Assembly: GCA_947653505.1 (NCBI GenBank)
Contig: CANTHI010000295.1
Coordinates: forward strand, 1 to 5,311
DNA: 5,311 nt
Reading direction: 5' to 3'
From: an uncultured Eubacterium sp.
GTDB lineage: Bacteria; Bacillota_A; Clostridia; Lachnospirales; Lachnospiraceae
Shown here piece after piece: positions 1-5,311 of this stretch. Below the pieces are notes generated by a model. The model made no database searches. It was not told the DNA's origin and worked only from the letters and a program-made list of their open reading frames with translations. The position numbers and the translations under genes were made by a program. Position 1 is the first letter of the stretch, and every line of letters begins with the position of its first letter.

Positions 1-712
1 TGTACAGCAGAGAACTGACGCGAACCAGCAGGCTTCTGCACAACAGAGAACCGGCACATACCAGCAGACTGTGCAACAGGGGAATGACGGATATCAGCAG
101 GCTTCTGTACAGCAGAGAGATGGCATGTACCAGCAGTCTTCTGCACAGCAGCAAAACTATGCATACCAGCAGGATGCACAGCAGAACCACGCCGCATACC
201 AGCAGGATTTTGTACAGCAGAGAACTGACGCAAACCAGCAGAACAGCAGTTTTGCCCAACAGGGGCCTGTGCCGCAGCAGAACGGGCCGTATCCGCAATA
301 CCAGAAATATGGTACTGACCAGCAATACCAGCAGTACCAGAAAGCAGACGCGTCGTCCGGCACAGGATTTGGCATTGCGTCGATGGTGCTTGGGATTCTG
401 GCGCTTGTGCTGTTTTGTACGTGTGTGAATGTTCCGCTTGCGGCTGCGGCCGTTATTTTTGGAATCCTGCAGTACGGCAAAGGGCCGCAGGGCAGAGGGA
501 TGGCGCTTGCCGGCATTATTACGGCAGTTTTGTCCATAGTGGCGCTGTTTGCGTCGGTTGTGCTTCTGTGGGGGCCGCTGCTGCATTATTATCAGGAAGC
601 GGAAGTGTATTATGAGCAGGAACAGCCGGATTATGACTATGATTTCAATTATGGCGACGACGGGTTTGAGGATTTTTTCGATTTCTTTGACAACAGGGAT
701 AAATTTTATTGA
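1..712 (+). CDS. Gln-rich repeat membrane protein with DUF4190-like domain (5' end missing)
   Basis: The frame is open from base 2 to the TGA at 710-712, so the true start lies upstream. A GTG at 71 sits inside the repeats, has no ribosome binding site and is not a credible start. Three parts are visible. First comes a Gln-rich region (bases 2 to about 350) of short QQ-containing repeats that fades into QQ/YQ-rich sequence. Second are two hydrophobic stretches (about 368-469 and 500-571) joined by a YGKGPQGRGMALAG linker. This Gly/Gln-Gly-Arg-Gly pattern followed by a second helix is typical of DUF4190-type small membrane proteins. The first stretch is long, with a Pro in the middle (434), and may be a helical hairpin. 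Third is a 39-residue tail with 14 acidic and 13 aromatic residues. The family has no established biochemical function. Topology and role are not determinable here; an envelope location is inferred. The gene ends 29 bases before ileS, so co-transcription is likely. Confidence 0.85.
   Translation, partial: VQQRTDANQQASAQQRTGTYQQTVQQGNDGYQQASVQQRDGMYQQSSAQQQNYAYQQDAQQNHAAYQQDFVQQRTDANQQNSSFAQQGPVPQQNGPYPQYQKYGTDQQYQQYQKADASSGTGFGIASMVLGILALVLFCTCVNVPLAAAAVIFGILQYGKGPQGRGMALAGIITAVLSIVALFASVVLLWGPLLHYYQEAEVYYEQEQPDYDYDFNYGDDGFEDFFDFFDNRDKFY
2..241 (+). repeat. Tandem coding repeat, 33-36 bp units (QQ-x5-QQ)
   Basis: Seven units lie head to tail and in frame: 2-31 (cut by the window edge), 32-67, 68-100, 101-136, 137-172, 173-205 and 206-241. 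Each encodes 11 or 12 residues of the form x-x-(V/A)-QQ-four variable-(Y/N)-QQ, for example ASVQQRDGMYQQ. The 11-residue units lack one residue at the start of the unit. Units at 2-31 and 212-241 differ at one base (22 versus 232), although five more diverged units separate them, which points to recent copying or recombination within the array. The array probably continues upstream. After 241 the pattern decays into irregular QQ/YQ-rich sequence to about 350. Confidence 0.9.
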
Positions 713-727
713 TTTCTGACCGGACAA

Positions 728-734
728 AAAGGAG
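728..734 (+). promoter_or_regulatory. Ribosome binding site of ileS
   Basis: AAAGGAG lies 7 bases before the ATG at 742. It decides the start of ileS: in-frame codons back to 709 have no ATG/GTG/TTG start with such a site. The whole gap between the upstream stop and this start (713-741) is taken up by this site, leaving no room for a terminator, a promoter of normal length or a leader RNA. Confidence 0.85.
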
Positions 735-741
735 ACAGAGT

Positions 742-3700
742 ATGTACAGCAAAGTAGATACCAATATGAATTTTGTAGAAAGGGAGCATAAGGTCATTGA
801 TTTCTGGAAAGAGAAAAAAATCTTTCAAAAATCGATGGATTCCAGAAAAGACGGGGAGACGTATACGTTTTACGACGGGCCGCCCACCGCGAACGGCAAG
901 CCGCATATCGGCCATGTGCTGACGCGTGTCATCAAGGATATGATCCCGAGATATCAGACGATGAAGGGCAGATATGTGCCGCGCAAGGCCGGATGGGATA
1001 CGCACGGACTGCCAGTGGAGCTGGAAGTGGAAAAGCTGCTTGGCCTGAATGGCAAGGACCAGATTGAAGCGTACGGGATGGAGCCTTTTATCAGACAATG
1101 CAAGGAATCCGTATGGAAATATAAAGGCATGTGGGAAGATTTTTCAGAGACGGTCGGTTTCTGGGCGGATATGGATGACCCGTATGTTACGTATGAGGAT
1201 GATTATATTGAGTCTGAATGGTGGGCGTTAAAGCAGATCTGGGATAAAAAACTGCTGTATAAAGGGTTTAAGACAGTTCCGTATTGTCCGCGCTGCGGAA
1301 CGCCGCTTTCTTCCCAGGAGGTGGCGCAGGGCTATAAGACGGTAAAAGAGCGTTCTGCGATTGTACGGTTTAAGGTTGTGGGAGAGGACGCGTATTTTCT
1401 GGCGTGGACGACGACGCCGTGGACGCTGCCGTCAAATCTGGCCCTTTGTGTCAATCCGGATGAAACATACTGTAAGGTAAAAGCGGTGGACGGCTATACG
1501 TATTATATCGCGCAGGCGCTGGCAGATCAGGTGCTTGGAAAGCTTGCGGATAAGGATAAGAATAAAGAAAAGGATAAGAAAAAAGATAAGAATCAGGATA
1601 AAAATCAGGAGCAGGAAAAGCAGACTCCGGTTTACGAGGTGCTTGAGACTTTTCAGGGAACGCAGCTGGAGTATAAGGAATATGAACCGCTGTTTCATTT
1701 TGCGGATGCGCTCGTAGAAAAGCAGCATAAAAAAGCATTTTATGTCACCTGTGACTCTTATGTCACGATGACGGACGGTACCGGAATCGTACACATTGCG
1801 CCTGCGTTTGGTGAGGATGACGCGCAGGTAGGCAGAAAATATGACCTGCCATTTGTCCAGCTGGTAAACGGCAAAGGGGAACTGACCGAAGAGACGGCTT
1901 ATGCAGGCGTATTTGTAAAAAAAGCAGATCCGCTCGTATTAAAGGATCTGGACGGGGCCGGGCTGCTGTTTGACGCGCCGAAATTCGAGCATGAGTATCC
2001 ACACTGCTGGAGATGCGATACGCCGCTTATTTATTATGCGAGAGAATCCTGGTTTATTAAAATGACCGAAGTAAAAGAGGACCTGATCCGCAACAACAAT
2101 ACGGTCAACTGGATACCGGAATCGATCGGAAAAGGGCGTTTTGGCGACTGGCTGGAAAACATTCAGGACTGGGGACTTTCCCGCAACCGTTACTGGGGGA
2201 CGCCGCTTCCGGTCTGGGAATGTGCGTGCGGGCATCAGGAATGTATCGGCAGCCGCGCGGAACTGGCTGAAAAATGCGGACAGCAGGATGTGCAAAAGAC
2301 CGAGCTGCACCGGCCATATATTGATGAAGTGGTTTATCCATGTCCGCAGTGCGGCGGTGAAATGCACCGTGTGCCGGAGGTCATTGACTGCTGGTTTGAT
2401 TCCGGAGCGATGCCGTTTGCGCAGCATCATTATCCGTTTGAAAATAAAGAGCTGTTTGAACAGCAGTTTCCGGCGCAGTTTATTTCGGAAGCGGTAGACC
2501 AGACGCGCGGATGGTTCTATTCGCTGATGGCAGAGTCTACGCTGCTTTTTAACAAAGCTCCATATGAAAATGTCATCGTGCTGGGACATGTGCAGGATGA
2601 AAACGGACAAAAAATGAGCAAGTCCAAAGGCAACGCCATCGACCCGTTTGAAGCGCTAAAGACTTATGGCGCGGATGCGATCCGCTGGTATTTTTATATC
2701 AACAGCGCGCCGTGGCTGCCAAACCGTTTTCATGGAAAAGCGGTGCAGGAAGGACAGCGTAAGTTTTTAAGCACGCTCTGGAATACGTATGCATTTTTTG
2801 TACTGTATGCCAATATTGATGGATTTAACGCTTTTTCGTATACGCTCGAATATGAGAAATTAAGTGTGATGGACAAATGGCTCCTGTCCAGACTGAATAC
2901 GGTAGTAAAGGCTGTGGATGAAAATCTGGGCCATTACCGGATTCCGGAGGCCGCAAGGGCGCTGGACAGCTTTACCGATGAGATGTCCAACTGGTATGTC
3001 AGAAGAAGCCGTGAGCGCTTCTGGGCAAAAGGCATGGAGCAGGATAAAATCAATGCGTATATGACATTGTATACCGCTCTTGTAACGATCGCAAAGACAG
3101 CGGCTCCGATGGTTCCGTTTATTACCGAAGATATTTACCGCAATCTGGTGTGCAGCGTGGATGCGTCCGCACCGGAAAGCGTGCATTTGTGTGATTTTCC
3201 AAAGGCAAAGGAAGAATGGATCGATCCGCAGCTGGAAGCGGATATGGACGCGGCGTTAAAAATTGTAGTGATGGGACGCGCGTGCCGCAACGCTGCCAAT
3301 ATTAAAAACCGCCAGCCGGTCGGACAGATGTTTGTAAAAGCTCCGGCAGCGCTGCATGATTATTTTGTAAAGATTATCGAAGATGAGCTGAATGTCAAAG
3401 CGGTGACGTTTACGGATGATGTCAGCGCGTATACAGACTATACGTTCAAGCCGCAGCTGCGTACGGTCGGGCCGAAGTATGGGAAATATTTAAAACAGAT
3501 CCAGCAGGAGCTGGCCGCTCTGGATGGAAATGCCGCGATGCATTCACTGCGGGAAACCGGTGTGCTCCGTCTTGACAGTATCAGCGAAAATATTGTATTA
3601 TCAGAAGAAGACCTGCTGATTACGATGACGCAGATGGAAGGCTATATGACAGAGTCAGACAACGCTGTGACGGTCGTGCTGGATACGAATCTGACGCCGG

Positions 3701-3960
3701 AGCTTTTAGAAGAAGGCTTTGTGCGGGAGATTATCAGCAAGCTGCAGATGATGCGTAAGGAAGCCGGATTTGAGGTTATGGATCAGATCGCGGTTTCGTA
3801 TACGGCACAGGAGAAAGCAGCAGAGATCTTTGCCAGAAATAAGGACGCGATCCGTTCCGAGGTGCTGGCAGTATCTTTAGAGCCGGATGCGCTGCGTGGT
3901 TATAGCAGGGAATGGAACATCAACGGTGAGACTGTGATGTTAAGTGTTGAAAAACAATAA
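742..3960 (+). CDS. ileS: Isoleucyl-tRNA synthetase, type 2 (eukaryote-like)
   Basis: Cytoplasmic enzyme that activates isoleucine with ATP, charges tRNA-Ile and hydrolyses mischarged valine. It is complete at 1072 aa, long for a bacterial IleS (about 930) and typical of the type 2 form. HIGH is at residues 55-58 and KMSKS at 624-628, with WGLSRNRYWG near 477. The editing domain shows the Thr-rich TTTPWT motif (223-228) and GEDD with candidate catalytic Asp359/360. Cys pairs 182/185 and 422/425 match one zinc site of T. thermophilus IleS, and Cys494/496/501 with 534/537 the second. The anticodon-binding helical domain starts near 711 (DKWLLSRL; WYVRRSRERFW from 751). The C-terminal ~200 residues resemble the DUF5915 region of type 2 enzymes, instead of the zinc ribbon that ends type 1 enzymes. 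An Asp/Lys/Gln-rich insert occupies residues 270-294. The start is fixed by the AAAGGAG site. No T-box leader adjoins it. Confidence 0.97.
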   Translation: MYSKVDTNMNFVEREHKVIDFWKEKKIFQKSMDSRKDGETYTFYDGPPTANGKPHIGHVLTRVIKDMIPRYQTMKGRYVPRKAGWDTHGLPVELEVEKLLGLNGKDQIEAYGMEPFIRQCKESVWKYKGMWEDFSETVGFWADMDDPYVTYEDDYIESEWWALKQIWDKKLLYKGFKTVPYCPRCGTPLSSQEVAQGYKTVKERSAIVRFKVVGEDAYFLAWTTTPWTLPSNLALCVNPDETYCKVKAVDGYTYYIAQALADQVLGKLADKDKNKEKDKKKDKNQDKNQEQEKQTPVYEVLETFQGTQLEYKEYEPLFHFADALVEKQHKKAFYVTCDSYVTMTDGTGIVHIAPAFGEDDAQVGRKYDLPFVQLVNGKGELTEETAYAGVFVKKADPLVLKDLDGAGLLFDAPKFEHEYPHCWRCDTPLIYYARESWFIKMTEVKEDLIRNNNTVNWIPESIGKGRFGDWLENIQDWGLSRNRYWGTPLPVWECACGHQECIGSRAELAEKCGQQDVQKTELHRPYIDEVVYPCPQCGGEMHRVPEVIDCWFDSGAMPFAQHHYPFENKELFEQQFPAQFISEAVDQTRGWFYSLMAESTLLFNKAPYENVIVLGHVQDENGQKMSKSKGNAIDPFEALKTYGADAIRWYFYINSAPWLPNRFHGKAVQEGQRKFLSTLWNTYAFFVLYANIDGFNAFSYTLEYEKLSVMDKWLLSRLNTVVKAVDENLGHYRIPEAARALDSFTDEMSNWYVRRSRERFWAKGMEQDKINAYMTLYTALVTIAKTAAPMVPFITEDIYRNLVCSVDASAPESVHLCDFPKAKEEWIDPQLEADMDAALKIVVMGRACRNAANIKNRQPVGQMFVKAPAALHDYFVKIIEDELNVKAVTFTDDVSAYTDYTFKPQLRTVGPKYGKYLKQIQQELAALDGNAAMHSLRETGVLRLDSISENIVLSEEDLLITMTQMEGYMTESDNAVTVVLDTNLTPELLEEGFVREIISKLQMMRKEAGFEVMDQIAVSYTAQEKAAEIFARNKDAIRSEVLAVSLEPDALRGYSREWNINGETVMLSVEKQ
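1549..1620 (+). repeat. Imperfect in-register hexanucleotide repeat (GATAAG-like) inside ileS
   Basis: Twelve consecutive hexamers lie in the ileS reading frame. Exact GATAAG occurs at 1549, 1555, 1573 and 1585. The others are close variants (AATAAA, GAAAAG, AAAAAA, GATAAA) or AATCAG (1591 and 1603) and GAGCAG. They encode an Asp/Lys dipeptide run that drifts to Asn-Gln and Glu-Gln, with no hydrophobic residue at IleS positions 270-293. The strand is almost entirely purine, unlike the flanking codons. The look is of a slippage-expanded microsatellite that kept frame because the unit is six bases. Confidence 0.85.
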
Positions 3961-3962
3961 AA

Positions 3963-3968
3963 AGGAGG
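3963..3968 (+). promoter_or_regulatory. Ribosome binding site of the phosphorylase gene
   Basis: A full AGGAGG core lies 6 bases before the ATG at 3975 and only 2 bases after the ileS stop codon (3958-3960). Its position favours the ATG at 3975 over the in-frame ATG at 3987. The 14-base gap carries nothing else, so ribosomes ending ileS could readily reinitiate here. Confidence 0.9.
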
Positions 3969-3974
3969 ACACCA

Positions 3975-5311
3975 ATGAAGAGCAGGATGTTTGAAAAAGA
4001 GGCGTTTATCAAAAGCGTAAAGGATAATGTAAAAAACCTTTACCGCAAAACGCTGGATGAGGCCAGTCAGCAGGAAATCTATCAGGGCGTGGCAAATACG
4101 GTAAAAGATGTGGTCATTGACGAATGGCTGGCAACACAAAAGACGTTTGATCAGGAAGATCCAAAGATCGTTTATTATATGTCGATGGAATTTCTGATGG
4201 GACGCGCACTGGGCAATAACCTGATCAATCTGACCGCGTACAACGAGGTACAGGCAGCGCTCGAAGAGTTAGGGCTTGACATCAATGTGATCGAGGATCA
4301 GGAGCCGGATCCGGCGCTTGGAAACGGCGGTCTTGGAAGACTGGCAGCCTGCTTTATGGAATCGCTTGCGACATTGGGGTATCCGGCATATGGCTGCGGC
4401 ATCCGCTACCGTTATGGTATGTTCAAACAGGCGATCAAAGACGGATTTCAGATCGAGACGCCGGATAACTGGTTAAAAGACGGCTATCCGTTTGAACTGC
4501 GCAGACCGGAATACAGCTATGAGGTAAAATTTGGCGGATATGTGCGTGCGGAAAATATGCCAAACGGACAGACCAGATTTATCCATGAAAATTACCAGTC
4601 TGTCAGGGCTATTCCTTACGACATGCCGATCGTAGGCTATGACAACAATATGGTCAACACGCTTATGATCTGGGACGCAGAGCCGATGAAATACTTTGAG
4701 CTGGAAGCATTCGGCAAAGGCGACTACCGCAAGGCAGTAGAAGAAGAGAATCTGGCCAGAAACCTGACAGACGTATTATATCCGTGTGACGATCATATCG
4801 CAGGGAAAGAGCTGCGTTTAAAACAGCAGTATTTCTTTGTATCCGCGTCCCTGCAGCGGGCGCTGGAAAAATTCAAGAAAAATCATCCGGATATCCGGAT
4901 GCTGCCGGATAAAGTCGTCTTTCAGATGAATGATACGCATCCGACACTTGCGGTAGCAGAGCTGATGCGTCTTTTAATGGACGAGGAAGGCATGGGCTGG
5001 GATGATGCATGGGCGATTACGACAAAGACCTGCGCGTATACAAACCATACGATCATGGCAGAAGCACTGGAAAAATGGCCGATTGAGATTTTCTCCAGAC
5101 TGCTGCCGCGAATTTACCAGATCGTAGAGGAGATCAACCGCAGATTTGTGCTGTCGATCCAGCAGAAATTCCCGAATGACTATAACAAGATCCAGAAAAT
5201 GTCCATTGTCTACGACGGACAGGTAAAAATGGCAAATCTTGCGATTGCTGCCGGCTATTCAGTCAACGGTGTGGCGAGACTGCATACGGAACTCCTCAAA
5301 AATGAACAGTT
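3975..5311 (+). CDS. glgP: Glycogen/maltodextrin phosphorylase, GT35 family (3' end missing)
   Basis: Enzyme that cleaves terminal alpha-1,4-glucose units from glycogen or maltodextrin with phosphate, giving glucose-1-phosphate; it is cytoplasmic and uses pyridoxal phosphate. The frame is open without a stop from the ATG to the window end, giving 445 complete codons. Family members are usually about 750-830 aa, so only the N-terminal half is present. Visible motifs are YYMSMEFLMGRAL (from residue 67), GNGGLGRLAACF (116-127) followed by YGCGIRYRYGMF, NDTHP (319-323), and AYTNHT (354-359) with EALEKWP (363-369). His358 matches the substrate-contacting His377 of the muscle enzyme. The lysine that binds pyridoxal phosphate lies in the C-terminal half, beyond the window, so catalytic completeness cannot be judged. 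Glycogen versus maltodextrin preference (glgP versus malP) cannot be settled from this part. The gene follows ileS by 14 bases, which suggests a shared transcript. Confidence 0.95.
   Translation, partial: MKSRMFEKEAFIKSVKDNVKNLYRKTLDEASQQEIYQGVANTVKDVVIDEWLATQKTFDQEDPKIVYYMSMEFLMGRALGNNLINLTAYNEVQAALEELGLDINVIEDQEPDPALGNGGLGRLAACFMESLATLGYPAYGCGIRYRYGMFKQAIKDGFQIETPDNWLKDGYPFELRRPEYSYEVKFGGYVRAENMPNGQTRFIHENYQSVRAIPYDMPIVGYDNNMVNTLMIWDAEPMKYFELEAFGKGDYRKAVEEENLARNLTDVLYPCDDHIAGKELRLKQQYFFVSASLQRALEKFKKNHPDIRMLPDKVVFQMNDTHPTLAVAELMRLLMDEEGMGWDDAWAITTKTCAYTNHTIMAEALEKWPIEIFSRLLPRIYQIVEEINRRFVLSIQQKFPNDYNKIQKMSIVYDGQVKMANLAIAAGYSVNGVARLHTELLKNEQ
4884..4901. repeat. Perfect 18-bp palindrome inside the phosphorylase gene
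   Basis: CATCCGGATATCCGGATG reads identically on both strands. It encodes His-Pro-Asp-Ile-Arg-Met, a variable surface stretch of the phosphorylase between the YFFVSASLQ helix and the NDTHP motif. The symmetry has no loop, and it breaks at 4883/4902. It may be chance. No protein-binding role can be assigned. Confidence 0.5.

Noticed and set aside
71..73. GTG as the start of the membrane protein gene.
   Set aside because: The same frame and the same repeat pattern continue upstream to the window edge, and no ribosome binding site precedes it.
2..241. A CRISPR array, suggested by regularly spaced repeats.
   Set aside because: The repeats are adjacent without unique spacers, keep a single reading frame and vary mainly at coding-tolerated positions.
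84..428. Second + strand frame with a periodic Ser/Arg/Thr-rich protein.
   Set aside because: Its periodicity is the out-of-frame reading of the QQ repeat array. The real frame continues into DUF4190-like hydrophobic segments and a normal stop.
709..741. ileS starting at the ATT at 709, overlapping the upstream gene.
   Set aside because: The ATG at 742 has a well-spaced AAAGGAG, and the protein from there begins with the expected IleS N-terminus. The 11 extra residues would be the translated ribosome binding site region.
1432..1794. Minus-strand open frame with a very hydrophobic Leu/Ile/Phe stretch that looks like a membrane helix.
   Set aside because: The hydrophobic stretch is the antisense reading of the GATAAG-like repeat in ileS. 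It has no ribosome binding site and lies wholly within a confidently identified gene.
1939..2610. Longest minus-strand open frame (223 codons).
   Set aside because: It lies entirely antisense to conserved ileS catalytic and zinc regions, its protein has no recognisable domain, and its length is explained by the codon bias of the sense gene.
3900..4139. Minus-strand open frame across the ileS/phosphorylase junction.
   Set aside because: It is antisense to two real genes and their shared ribosome binding region, without its own start signals or a recognisable product.

Overview
The window holds three genes in a row, all on the + strand and with almost no space between them: the 3' part of a small membrane protein gene, a complete isoleucyl-tRNA synthetase gene (ileS), and the 5' part of a glycogen/maltodextrin phosphorylase gene. 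Base composition is near half GC. Both internal starts have strong AAGGAGG-type ribosome binding sites. The eukaryote-like (type 2) IleS and the phosphorylase fit a Firmicute of class Clostridia, probably a gut Lachnospiraceae-type organism. That placement is inferred from style and gene content, not from a marker search.

Layout. Positions 1-712 are the C-terminal part of a protein whose frame is already open at base 1. It has a run of about 12-residue QQ-rich repeats, then a DUF4190-like pair of hydrophobic segments, then a short tail made mostly of acidic and aromatic residues. A 29-base gap with a Shine-Dalgarno sequence leads to ileS (742-3960, 1072 aa). All catalytic, editing and zinc motifs of ileS are visible, but the editing domain carries an odd Asp/Lys-rich insert coded by an in-register hexanucleotide repeat. 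After 14 bases comes a GT35 phosphorylase (3975 to the window end, 445 codons seen of an expected 800 or more).

The spacing and lack of terminators suggest that the three genes are transcribed together. Functionally they are a mixed set: an envelope protein of unknown role, charging of tRNA-Ile, and mobilisation of storage alpha-glucan. No T-box leader, RNA gene, mobile element or CRISPR array is visible. No stretch over 300 bases lacks a gene. I see no wholly new system. The points most worth a second look are the two coding repeats, the type 2 IleS and its lack of an adjacent leader.
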